Shown in pieces: positions 1 to 8,256 of a stretch of DNA of 11,238 bases. Position numbers and translations under genes: made by a program. Position 1 is the stretch's first letter. Each line of letters starts with the position of its first letter. Under the pieces are notes generated by a model. The model was not told where the DNA came from and searched no databases. It saw only the letters and a list, made by a program, of their open reading frames with translations. The DNA is from Euperipatoides rowelli (lineage: Eukaryota; Onychophora; Udeonychophora; Euonychophora; Peripatopsidae), in the NCBI GenBank assembly GCA_003024985.2, contig PXIH01S0008524.1, one strand, 5' to 3'.

Positions 1-23
1 CTTACTAATTAATCTCTTTTAAG

Positions 24-35
24 TAGCCTACCGTA
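24..35. repeat. Chained micro-insertion TA-GCC-TA-CCG-TA
   Basis: A GCC-type motif and a CCG-type motif share their middle TA, so the second insertion seems to have used a TA belonging to the first. This joins the two motif classes at one site. The same GCC-TA-CCG join recurs at 1416-1427 and, with one extra C, at 4033-4046. Confidence 0.7.
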
Positions 36-1415
36 TTTAAATTTTGTGTCTTAAAATTTTATCTGAAAAATTTAAATATTTTAAATTTTATGTTTGAGTA
101 AACATGTAAAACAAAACTATACTAGGCTATATCCTGTTGTCTTACACTCTTAACATTCTTGTTCTCTTTGATTTAGGTTTTATCTTTGAAATTTTTCAGT
201 AATTTGGATGAAGTGTTTTTTTTTTTTTTTTTTTTTTAATGTAGGCTGTATATTGGCTAATGGAATTTATTTATTGTCTTAAGAAGTAGGTACTTGATGT
301 GACAGCCACTCAAGCTATAAATAATGTACCTTATCACACATAAAATGTGACCAATTGGAAAGTTTATTTAAAAAGCAGCAATTTTTTTTAAGTGAATTCA
401 TTTTAACTGAGTATTGGAAGGAAATGTTTTATCATAGCCTAGTTTACTCTATGTGGGTATTGCTAATAATGGAGTAGGCAATAAAATTTTTTATAATTTT
501 ACAACTAGAATCTTTTTATTCGATTTTAATTTTGACATCATTTTTACCGTTCTAATTGTATCATCCCCCTCTGACTTAAAATAAGCTTTTAAAATTTTGT
601 CTATAAAGTTAAAAATATTTTTTTTTTTCATAATTTTCTAAGATTTTATCTTAAAACAGCATTAGACCAGGGTTGCTACTAGAATATTGAAATAAATTTC
701 AGCTAAGCAATAGATGAAATTAGCCATAATTTAGCCCCTCTTTAGTGATGTGAGGGGGGGGGGATTCTTCTGCAAATTTTTTACATTTTTTAAAAAAACA
801 AACAAAATAAAGTGCAGGATAACTCGTATCAGCTTTAATAATAATTTTTTTTTTATTTTGGTGAATCCATAATTAAAAAAATATTTAGGCTAATAAAAAC
901 TGTTTAAAATCTTAGCCTATTTGACTTTGGAAACTCAAAAGATGTATGAAATAAGGCTATTGACAACGAAAAATTAAGTCTAGTAAGAAATCCAGATATG
1001 TTTGATTAGCCTAATCGACACCTGACAGATAATTAAAATTAAAATTTTGGTCAAAAATATTATAAAAAATAAAATTAGCCTACATTAGGCCTACAGATAA
1101 TAAAATTTCTCTTCATGCTCTTGAGTGGTAAGCTATCTGAGGTATAAGAGTGCAGACGGTTCCCAAACAATATCGTTGTCAGATGTTATTGTCACGGAAT
1201 AACCAGATGGGCTCACACCTCACAAAATAATTTGTATTAGGGCCTATTTGGTTTGCTTAAATGCTAGTTTTATTCAAAATACAATAAATTGTTTCATTTC
1301 GGAAATAATTTTTTCTTATGGTTCCTTTTCGTGTTTTTATACCACCAGATCATTATGATTTTAATTACAAGACTGATATAGGTTTAAATACATAAAACAA
1401 AAGATTAAACCCATA

Positions 1416-1432
1416 TAGCCTACCGTAGCCTA
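1416..1432. repeat. Triple chained motif TA-GCC-TA-CCG-TA-GCC-TA
   Basis: Three successive trinucleotides (GCC, CCG, GCC) are each separated by a single shared TA, giving TAGCCTACCGTAGCCTA. Stacked insertion into regenerated TA dinucleotides explains this. Ordinary tandem duplication does not, because the middle trinucleotide differs. It is the longest chain in the window. Confidence 0.75.
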
Positions 1433-2574
1433 ACTCATAAATGACATTTATAAAAATAGTAATAAACAATTTTACTAGCCTACATTAAAATATTTGCGTT
1501 GGTTTAATGATGCCTTTTTTTTACACCAGAGATCAGTCAAGCTAAATTTCAATCAAATGTTTTTTTTATAAAAATCACAATCAGCAAGCATATTTTTTAT
1601 GGTGCCAAACACTCTTAAAAAGTAGGCGACCAAATTGGCAAAAAATCACCAAATCTGGCAACCAGGCTGCAAAATTAGACCAGTTTAAAACCAGTGATTT
1701 TTTTTAGACATGATTTCTCCGGCAGGTTTCAAACCTTCAGGAGCAATTAAAAAGCCAGTGTCTCACACATAATTGCATTGTCAGATATCATGATGTTTTG
1801 AAGACGATTGCCACATTGGAAGTTTTCGTAAACAGTTTGGGATTATTTTATAGTTTGCAGGCCTATGTTGTATACACAGTGATTTGTTTTTCAAAGATAA
1901 TAGTAGGCTATTCATGATAATGTAGGCTAGTCTAATTGATATTTACAATTTAATTTGGTATAATATTTGACTCTGAATACTACCCAACATATAAGTTAAA
2001 AACAGTGTTGGCTACATACTCTACCAAAATGACTAAAGTTTTCATGGCATTTAAAGGCTTCAACTAGGTGTTTGTCATCAAATTTAGGCATTAGGCCTAC
2101 ATGAGTTCGAATAGTGGTTGAATTTAGTTGGGAAGGGGGATGAAATTTTTTCACATAAACATAGGCTACACATGGTTTCATTCAATATTGTAAAGTGAAG
2201 TGAAGTTGATTTAATTGGAATATATTATTATTTAAAAAAAGCAATGTAGAAAATAATAGCCTACATTTGTTTTTAAAAAAGGGCACAAGTTTGAAACAAA
2301 AAGAATTCAGTGAAAAAATAGTTAAAACATGCCTTCTGATTGAATAAAAACAAATCTTTTTGAAAACTTAGGGTTAGACTGATTAAAAAAAATCTTTGCT
2401 GAAAAATTATTAGCTATAATTTAAACTTTATTTCATTGATATTTTACTAATTTAATATTGTGTTTTATCTCATTGTAGTAGGCTATCTTGAATTGACCCA
2501 CCCATCTAAAAACAATTTCATTTGATTGTGAGTTTTAGAATAACATGAAAAGCAAATTTGTGATTTTGTGTTAA

Positions 2575-2688
2575 TCTCCAGCCGGGACTAATTGCTCCGC
2601 TGAAGGCAATTGGCAGGCAGTGGAGCTCATATGGGCTAAAACCAATGATGTTTTGATGACTCACAGCATGTGGTTGAAATCTCATTAG
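2575..2688 (+). other. GC-rich pocket, possible conserved element or exon
   Basis: Positions 2581-2630 are about 60 percent G+C, far above the surroundings. The segment holds an imperfect palindrome with arms AATTGC and GCAATT around a 10-base spacer, including TAATTG and CAATTG cores of the type bound by homeodomain proteins. One plus-strand frame stays open for 37 codons between stops at 2572 and 2686, and reads in part GTNCSAEGNWQAVELIW. The AG at 2579-2580 is preceded by a modestly pyrimidine-rich stretch and could be a 3' splice site. I do not recognise the peptide, and the length is within chance. A conserved regulatory element, a small exon or a transposon relic are all possible. Confidence 0.3.
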
Positions 2689-2741
2689 TAGGCTATAAGC
2701 CTTCTATTTAGAACTAATGTTAACTGGGCTACTTACTCACC

Positions 2742-2762
2742 ATGGAGGCTCCGTCCGTCTAA
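2742..2762 (+). other. Six-codon mini-frame in Kozak-like context
   Basis: ACCATGG gives an ideal vertebrate-type start context (A at -3, G at +4). It opens a frame of only six codons (MEAPSV), which ends in TAA at 2760. It lies just downstream of the GC-rich pocket and before an A9 run. It could be an upstream open reading frame in a transcript leader, or pure coincidence. No promoter or transcript evidence is visible. Confidence 0.12.
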
Positions 2763-2815
2763 AAAAAAAGGTCGTTTGAAACCGGACCTAATGTAAATTT
2801 GTGCTTTGACCAGCC

Positions 2816-2880
2816 TCTTTAATTTTGCTTACCAAAATCTGATAGGCTATTACCGGTATGTGTGTTACTACCTCCTTTAT
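2816..2880 (+). repeat. Outlying degenerate unit of the downstream minisatellite
   Basis: The segment beginning AATTTTGCTTACC, followed by AAAATCTGATA, matches the start of the 43-44 bp unit of the array at 3157-3892, about 275 bp before the main array. It carries TAGGCTA (2843-2849) and TACCGGTA (2851-2858). If each is reduced to a bare TA, the rest of the unit aligns in length with the array consensus through to the CTACC that matches CCACC. The array may once have extended further upstream, or one unit was transposed. Confidence 0.55.
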
Positions 2881-2928
2881 TGTAGCGGTATGCTAATTAT
2901 TAGTATATTGAATATGCAGCCATACTCT

Positions 2929-2940
2929 TACTGTAGCCTA
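2929..2940. repeat. Chained motif TA-CTG-TA-GCC-TA
   Basis: TACTGTA and TAGCCTA share one TA. TACTGTA (or TACAGTA) is the form left by Tc1-like elements whose ends begin CAG. That 7-mer is only mildly enriched here (others at 5184, 5369, 5492 and 5716), so by itself it may be chance. Confidence 0.45.
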
Positions 2941-3156
2941 TATGAGATGTGGGACCGGAAGTATAATCCGGGAGTAGTTAGTAAGAAGTCAGCATGTTGA
3001 AGTAAGCATTGTCGTGTATGTAAGTACTGACATAGGCTATTAAGATTGTAAGTTATTTTATAGTTACCGGTATACTGTTTACGACATTATGTAGGGTAAT
3101 TAGTTGAGTATAATAAATAAGTTAATCCTGAATTGTTCAGTGTTTGAATGATACAC

Positions 3157-3892
3157 TTATTTTGCATAGCCTATCTAATCATACCATCCCTTTTATTTTG
3201 CATACCACATCATACAATTTATGACACCACCCCTTGTATTTTGCATACGCTATTGATTCTGATAAATTTTTGTTACAACCCCTTTTATTATGTATACCAA
3301 ATTGATAAATTTGTGTTGCCATCCATGTTATTTTGGATAGACTACAAAATCTTATGTTGCCACCTATTTTGCTTATCAAATCTGATACAATTTGCATTAC
3401 CACCTCTTATTTTGCATACCAAATCTGATAGTTTGTGTTGCCATCCTTTTATTTTGTATAGCCTACCAAATCTGATTTAATTTCTTTTGCCACCTCTTAT
3501 TTTGCATACCAAATTGATAAATTTGTGTTGCATCGCCCTTTTTTTATAAAATTTCTGTTCCCACCCTTTTTATTTTGCATACAATATCTAGACTACTGTG
3601 GATCTGATACAGCCTATATTTTGTATTACTACCTCTTATTTTGCATACCAGGGTTGATACAATCTGTAGGCTACTGCCACCTCTTTATTTTCATACCAAA
3701 TCTAATACAATTTGTATTGCACCTGTTTTATTTTGCATACCAATTCACAATTTGTATTGCCACCAGTTATTTTGCATACCAAATTTGTTTACAATTTGTA
3801 TTTCCACTTATTTTGCATGTACCAAATCAGATACAATGTGTATTGCCCCCTCTTATTTTGCATGCATGCTAAATCTGATGGAATTTACACTA
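3157..3892 (+). repeat. Degenerate minisatellite, 43-44 bp unit, about 17-18 copies
   Basis: Units begin near TATTTTGCATACCAAATCTG, continue with a GATACAATTTGTATTG-like section and end in a CCACC/CCATCC pyrimidine patch. Unit starts can be read at 3158, 3194, 3237, 3286, 3329, 3365, 3407, 3450, 3498, 3637, 3686, 3729, 3768, 3809 and 3854. The stretch 3540-3636 is more decayed. Spacings are mostly 36-49 bp, centred on 43. The array is old: neighbours differ at many positions. The two open frames of 110-115 codons inside it are by-products of stop-poor repeats, since the period is not a multiple of three. Several units contain an extra 5 bp at a TA: TAGCCTA at 3167 and 3459, TAGGCTA at 3667, TACGCTA at 3246, and TAGACTA at 3338. 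Confidence 0.92.
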
Positions 3893-4032
3893 ATTGTAGG
3901 CTATAGTTTTATAGTCAGATAAAAGTGCATCATAGACTAATATTGAAAAACCTTAATTTTTTTAAAAATTAAAATTTAATGCAGATTCTAAAAATCAAAA
4001 CAAAAAAATTCTTGACAAACAGGAAAACACGA

Positions 4033-4046
4033 TAGGCCCTACCGTA
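4033..4046. repeat. Chained motif TA-GGCCC-TA-CCG-TA
   Basis: A five-base variant (GGCCC) is joined through a shared TA to a CCG motif. Together with TAGGGCCTA at 1236-1244 it shows that the filler between the TA pair ranges from 3 to 5 bases while keeping a GG/CC core. Confidence 0.55.
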
Positions 4047-4243
4047 AGAAGGGTAAATGTAAAAAAAAAATTGTAGAAAGTTTGTTTTTAGCCTATAGGC
4101 CTACATTAGCTTTTAAAGATTCATTTATGTCAGGGATGGCAAATCATAGGTGGCACATGTGTCAAAGATGGCACAGTACTTAGAGATTTTTGGCGACACT
4201 CCAGAAATTTTAAAAGTTATCATTGAAGTTTTATTGCGGTATA

Positions 4244-4255
4244 TAGGCTAGGCTA
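4244..4255. repeat. Chained motif TA-GGC-TA-GGC-TA inside the hAT element
   Basis: Two GGC motifs share a TA, inside the hAT-type element. The same 12-mer TAGGCTAGGCTA occurs outside it at 4591-4602. If other genomic copies of this element lack it, the insertions postdate its arrival. Confidence 0.7.
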
Positions 4256-4420
4256 GCTTAATATAAAACAGCATAAAACGAGAATTATTTTCATTTATTA
4301 AATAGCGGCTATAATTGCAGGCGTGGTGAGTACAATTTATTTTAAAAGTACCATTTATTTATAGGCTATTCAATAAATAGTATGTAACCTACTAATGGAA
4401 GCATTGGTATGAAAAAAATG

Positions 4421-4500
4421 ACATCAACTCTTGTTTAATTTTGGCACGTTAGCCAAAATTACTTCAACTTTTATTTAATTCTGACAAGTTGGACAAATCC
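4421..4500 (+). repeat. Internal 40-bp tandem duplication near the hAT right end
   Basis: Positions 4421-4460 and 4461-4500 align without gaps at about 29 of 40 positions, both containing TCAACTYTTRTTTAATT. The duplication lies wholly within the hAT-type element next to its right terminus. Subterminal repeats are common in hAT elements and often bind transposase, but that role here is inference. Confidence 0.65.
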
Positions 4501-4590
4501 TATTTGCAATCCCTGATTTATGGCAAATGTGCAACTTGTTTTAATGCAGAATTTGTTATCCAAATTTTGTCCCTAAATTTAAGGTCCATG

Positions 4591-4602
4591 TAGGCTAGGC
4601 TA
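4591..4602. repeat. Chained motif TA-GGC-TA-GGC-TA
   Basis: TAGGCTAGGCTA, with a further TAGCCTA at 4611-4617. It is the second occurrence of this 12-mer and lies about 75 bp outside the hAT-type element. Confidence 0.7.
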
Positions 4603-4998
4603 GAAATCCTTAGCCTAAACTAAATTTTGAAAAGCTGCCATTTAATATGAAAAACTTAATTAGAAATCAATGCATATATAGGTTAATCAATGTTTTCTTT
4701 TCTGAATAGGATTTTTTAAGTGTCACAGTCTATTTATTCCCAAGGGTCCGCTAAGTGGCAATCAAATCTAATTCGAATCTCATCATGATTTTGGATTAGT
4801 CATTGATAAGAATTTTACTACAGTCTAACCGGCAAACATTTCACCAAAACCAAAAATTGGCATGTGAATGAATGTCACACGACTAAATATAGAGTAGGCA
4901 GGCCTTATTTTTTATTTACAGTCCTAACCGTCATTTCAACCTGAACCCTACACAATAACAACTAGCCTAGGACCCAAACCCTATGAGAATCAAAAGAT

Positions 4999-5095
4999 AC
5001 AATAAACCTTTTTTTGATTGTTTACTATTATTTTTAGCCAACTTTCGGTAGCCCTACTGTTAACCAATTAACGGCTGTTTTTGGGTGCATGGTGC
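4999..5095 (-). repeat. Diverged retroposon-like repeat, copy A
   Basis: The core at 5037-5076 matches 8446-8484: both contain CAACTT, a CGG, a CCC, then GTTAACCAAT and CGGC in the same order, and both are preceded by an AT-rich segment with a T run on the left. Copy B has a clear target duplication, so copy A is probably an older member of the same family in the same (minus) orientation. I could not find a convincing target duplication here, and the outer limits are approximate. Confidence 0.5.
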
Positions 5096-5147
5096 CCCTG
5101 AGTTGCTATATGTATGAAGACACTATTGACAAACACTAGGTAGGTTG

Positions 5148-5182
5148 GTAGGATAGTGTTAGGTTTGGTAAACACTATCTAC
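5148..5182. repeat. Imperfect hairpin
   Basis: GTAGGATAGTGTT (5148-5160) pairs with AACACTATCTAC (5171-5182) with one extra base on the left arm, around a 10-base loop. The flanks add GGTAGGTT-type direct repeats. There is no downstream T run and no gene, so I do not call a terminator. It may be a relic of a small inverted-repeat element. Confidence 0.45.
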
Positions 5183-5806
5183 CTACAGTAAATAAATCGG
5201 AGGGAAATTCCATGCATTCGAAAAATATAGCCTATATTCCTCTTGGCCATATGTCTCCTAGGTGGGGAAAAAAGTTCACTTTCATTTTGTATTTCCAGTT
5301 CTATCTTGAAAGACACACTCCATTTTTTTAATGCTCTGTAGAATACATTTTCTTTTAATATTTAATATTACTGTACTTCTTTATATTTTAAAAAGTCAAA
5401 AGAAATATGAACTTGTAGGCCTACTTGTAGGCTATATTATGAGGAAGTAAATAGTTTTGTGTCCTGCTTGTATTATAAAACTTTAGAGAAATACTGTACT
5501 TTATCTTTAAAAAACAGGATGTAAAATATCAAAAGATCATGTCATCAACATCATATTTTTTCATAATTTTATTAACTCATTTACTGCTCCAAATAGACTA
5601 AATGGGAAACAACAAACAACAATATAACTGGCATAGGCTAGCCTTGGCCTACTCCATGAAATTTTGACTACGGTAACCTAGGCAAAAAAAAATTGAACTA
5701 TAATTAGCCGTTTATTACAGTATTAGGCCTATTATTATTTTTTAAGACTAAACTTTTCAAAATGGTTTGTATAAATATTTAGGTAGTAGGCCTAGGCCTT
5801 TTTCAG

Positions 5807-5929
5807 GATGTTTTGGGGATAATTGAAGATCCGGAGTTTGCAATTGGAAAGGAAACTTCAGAGCTCCTTTATCCTAAATTTTCAAAAATTATTCCTAGGG
5901 CAGCAAAGGTCAATAATAGACTAAAATAG
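5807..5929 (+). CDS. Possible exon-like open frame, unrecognised (weak)
   Basis: A pyrimidine stretch ending in CAG at 5804-5806 (CCTTTTTCAG) resembles a 3' splice site. The frame entered at 5807 stays open for 40 codons to TAG at 5927. The peptide begins DVLGIIEDPEFAIGKETSEL and ends in a basic stretch (IIPRAAKVNNRLK). The mixture of charged and hydrophobic residues is more protein-like than the low-complexity F/I/L/Y peptides elsewhere in the window. I do not recognise the family. Forty codons without a stop are expected fairly often by chance at this composition. No matching upstream exon is visible. A terminal coding exon, a transposase relic or chance are all possible. Confidence 0.18.
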   Translation, partial: DVLGIIEDPEFAIGKETSELLYPKFSKIIPRAAKVNNRLK

Positions 5930-6354
5930 TATGTCAGAAAGTGCTTCAAATAGCGGGGCTTTCAGGTAGGCCTAAATCTAACATTGTGAAGATGAGTCAA
6001 ACAGCCTACCATATGGACTGAAATCTGACTGTTGTCATGGGAAATAAATTTATTTATTTGTAAAAGTTTAAGATCAAATGCCTGTAGGCTACAGTTTCTT
6101 AAAATAACCACTTGTGTAAAGTTATAACAAATGTAGGTAGGCCTACCAGTACTAAAAACAAATTATAAAACATTAAAAAAAACCAAGAACAAGAAAAACT
6201 AAAGAACCAATGATTTAGATTTACCTCGCTGACTGTGGTCTGTTGTTCGATATATTTGTATTTAAAATGCAATGGTAACCTAACAAGAAAATATAGCAAT
6301 GAAAACATTTTTAGAAAACAAGGTTTTAAAGTCGTAAACCTTAACATAACTAGT

Positions 6355-6450
6355 TCACTAGGGATGAAACAAATATTTATTTTGGCCGGATATTGGATAT
6401 TCATCCATTAACAAAGTCCGAATACCGAATATTCGGCCGAATATCTATCC
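6355..6450. repeat. Palindromic fragment, possibly a hAT-type terminus
   Basis: ACTAGGGATG near 6357-6366 is followed by GGCCGGATATTGGATATTC and then by a perfect 16-bp palindrome ATATTCGG/CCGAATAT at 6429-6444, itself overlapping CCGAATATTCGG (6425-6436). TAGGGATG ends followed by ATATTCGG repeats are a familiar look for hAT-type termini. I found no second terminus or 8-bp duplication nearby, so this may be a solo fragment. Confidence 0.35.
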
Positions 6451-7076
6451 TATTTATTTTATTAGTTAAAATAACCTATTGACAATTTTAAAGATGTTCG
6501 GTTTTTAGCAATGCCATAGGGGAGATAATTTTTTTTTCTCTCCCCACACAATAAGCCCACACTACGTTCTTGAAGCAATCAAGAATGAACAAGTGTGGCA
6601 CTGCTACTTTTTAAGTTGTCATAAAATATTAATTTAGTGAATTGATTGTTATTCTATTCAAAATAATTAGTTTAATAAAAACAAAAAAAAAAGACTAGGC
6701 CTATATGGCAGCTTTGTAATGAATTTGTAAATTCCAGGGCACAATAGCCTATAATACGGTAATGCAGATTATTTTTCACCTTTTTAAACTGAATAATAAC
6801 CTGCCTTACTTCATCTGAAACCAGTATAATGCAATGAATTCATATTAAATGCTAGCCCGCCTCCCTCCTGATGTATTCATAAAAGTACGCTAACTATTGG
6901 AATTTGATTTTTTAAAATACTACGGACCTCATCTTATTTTCTAACATTTATTTAAAGAAAAATTGGTGCATGGACTCGAAAGTTTTTTTTTTAAGTAGGC
7001 CTTGTAAGAGTCCTAATCTTACTCTAACTAACTACATGATAATCATGAGACACAATATAGCCTTCTTTTTTTTTTT

Positions 7077-7512
7077 ACTAGAGTCTGGATTTCGGATTTC
7101 GCATCTCGGATCCTCTTAAATAGGCCTAATAAACATTGTTTTCGTGGTTTCACTCATAATTTGATATGAGCTGACAAAAATTAACACTACAGTGAAAATA
7201 GACGTAGCTTAATAATAAAATATTCTGACTTAATAATTATATTAATTTCTAATATAAAAACATAAAATCTAGCCCGATAGTCAACCACATGATTTAAATC
7301 AGAAATTTTACTATCACGTGGTTAACTATCAGGCTAGATTTTATGTTTTTATATTAGAATATTGATTGTCAGAATATTTGATTATTATGTCTATTTTCAC
7401 TATATTGTTAATTTTTGTCAGCTCGTATAATCAAATTCTGAACGAAACCACGAAAACAATCTTTATTACTTACGAGGATCTGAGATGTGAAATCCTAGAA
7501 CTAGACGCTAGT
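7077..7512. mobile_element. Fold-back element with arms of about 200 bp
   Basis: The left arm (7077-7293) and right arm (7313-7512) are inverted complements over nearly their whole length, with a 19-base spacer between them. Shared landmarks include GTTTTCGTGGTTTC, GAGCTGACAAAAATTAAC, AGTGAAAATAGAC, ATAAAAACATAAAATCTAG and CCACATGAT against ATCACGTGG. Both ends, and the end of the copy at 8404, begin ACTAG when read inward. No target duplication is clear, so I do not assign a superfamily. A TA duplication with ends starting G(A/C)GTCT is one possibility. There is no open frame. The arms differ by scattered substitutions and by TA insertions present in only one arm (TAGGCCTA at 7121 and TAGCTTA at 7205). 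A transcript would fold into a long hairpin. Confidence 0.85.
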
Positions 7513-8255
7513 GAGTTTTAAAAAAATAAGTTGAATTTTTTTTGTTTATGAATGACGATTAGCAATATGAAAAATTATTGATACAAAAGCCTGAAATAAT
7601 TTTACAATGATGCATTGATTAGCAATTAATATAGAATAGTCTACTGAGAAATAAATAATTTGAGCACAATTTATTTATTCATATTTAAATTATAGAATGT
7701 AAATGGGATATCTATAGGTCATGTGACAACAAAAGGGAGAATGAGACATAGTTGTCCTTCGTCTTGAAGGTGTTAAGATCAAAAGGTATTACTGGGAAAT
7801 TTTGGACTTTCATGGACATTTAAATACATTCATCTTCCAAAAACATGAGTCATGATTGAATTTGAAATAGTCTAGCGAATAAGTTTTACGATCAATATTT
7901 GAAAGTACTAGGCTATATAAACTCCTATCACAGAAAAATAATCAAAAAACTGCTCCTTAGGGGAACATTTATGGGGTATTATATTTAACTATGGGTCTCT
8001 TTAAGATAAAATAAGATCTCTGCCTTAAATCCATCCATGAACTAAACTATGTTAATTTGGGGAATGTATTTTGATATTTCACATTTGTATGAAGTTCCAT
8101 AGCTCCCATTATTTGACCAAAATAAAATCAATACCAAATCAATGCACCAGTTATTATAGGAATGAATATATTATTATTATAGGTTTATTAAAGAAAATAA
8201 TACAATGTATAACATACTATACTTCTTAGAATTAATCAACTTTAGGGGCTTAGTC
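7513..8255. other. AT-rich stretch without recognisable features
   Basis: I see no gene or RNA and no repeat of note between the fold-back element and the N at 8256. Only one micro-insertion motif is present (TAGGCTA at 7909), well below the window average. This could mean the DNA is younger or the insertion rate varies. Confidence 0.5.
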
Positions 8256-8256
8256 N
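8256..8256. other. Ambiguous base at an abrupt repeat boundary
   Basis: A single N lies directly before the first base of similarity to the fold-back arm (8257 corresponds to 7367). The coincidence suggests an assembly join or an unresolved hairpin, with the left arm of this second copy possibly lost. A second isolated N is at 10262 in ordinary sequence. Confidence 0.6.

Larger units (their letters stand above)
1..2570. other. AT-rich non-coding stretch with homopolymers
   Basis: I see no gene here: stops are dense in all frames and nothing resembles a known protein or RNA. A T22 tract lies at 216-237 and a G10 run at 754-763. A short direct repeat (ACCAAAT-TGGCA, with one extra base in the second copy) sits at 1629-1640 and 1648-1660. 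Micro-insertion motifs are scattered throughout. CAGGGTTGCTAC at 669-680 has the look of a hAT-type transposon end, but I found no partner terminus, so I do not annotate an element. A gene-distant or intronic setting is the simplest reading. Confidence 0.6.
4123..4523. mobile_element. Non-autonomous hAT-type transposon (MITE), about 385 bp
   Basis: The left terminus CAGGGATGGCAAAT (4131-4144) is the inverted complement of ATTTGCAATCCCTG (4502-4515) with one mismatch in 14. The element is flanked by an 8-bp direct duplication, ATTTATGT (4123-4130) and ATTTATGG (4516-4523), 7 of 8 identical. Termini starting CAGGG and 8-bp duplications are established marks of the hAT superfamily. The subterminal GGCAC/GTGTCAAAGATGGCAC pattern also fits hAT ends. 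There is no transposase frame in 385 bp, so it must have moved in trans. It carries a chained TAGGCTAGGCTA at 4244-4255 and a TAGGCTA at 4362-4368. The mismatches suggest an old insertion. Confidence 0.85.

Noticed and set aside
1996-2181. 61-codon minus-strand open frame
   Set aside because: Short, unrecognised, and it crosses TAGGCCTA and TAGGCTA micro-insertions; length within chance.
2806-3000. 64-codon plus-strand open frame
   Set aside because: It begins in the outlying minisatellite unit and is built around insertion motifs; no domain or conservation evidence.
3148-3872. Overlapping open frames of 64-115 codons on the plus strand, and one of 74 on the minus strand, in the tandem array
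   Set aside because: They are products of a stop-poor degenerate repeat. The unit of 43-44 bp is not a multiple of three, so no reading phase is kept, and the peptides are low-complexity repeats of cysteine, histidine, leucine and isoleucine.
3157-3892. CRISPR array
   Set aside because: Repeats are contiguous and degenerate, with no alternating conserved repeat and unique spacer, in a eukaryotic-type context.
3157-3892. Octamer-like transcription factor sites (TTTTGCAT) repeated in the minisatellite
   Set aside because: The match to ATTTGCAT is one base off and simply follows from the repeat unit; nothing else suggests an enhancer.
5148-5182. Bacterial-style intrinsic terminator
   Set aside because: The hairpin is AT-rich, lacks a following T run, and there is no gene upstream.
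6099-6404. 101-codon minus-strand open frame
   Set aside because: Its composition is dominated by F, L, I and Y, as expected from antisense AT-rich DNA. There are no motifs, and it overlaps the possible hAT-like fragment. Chance is sufficient.
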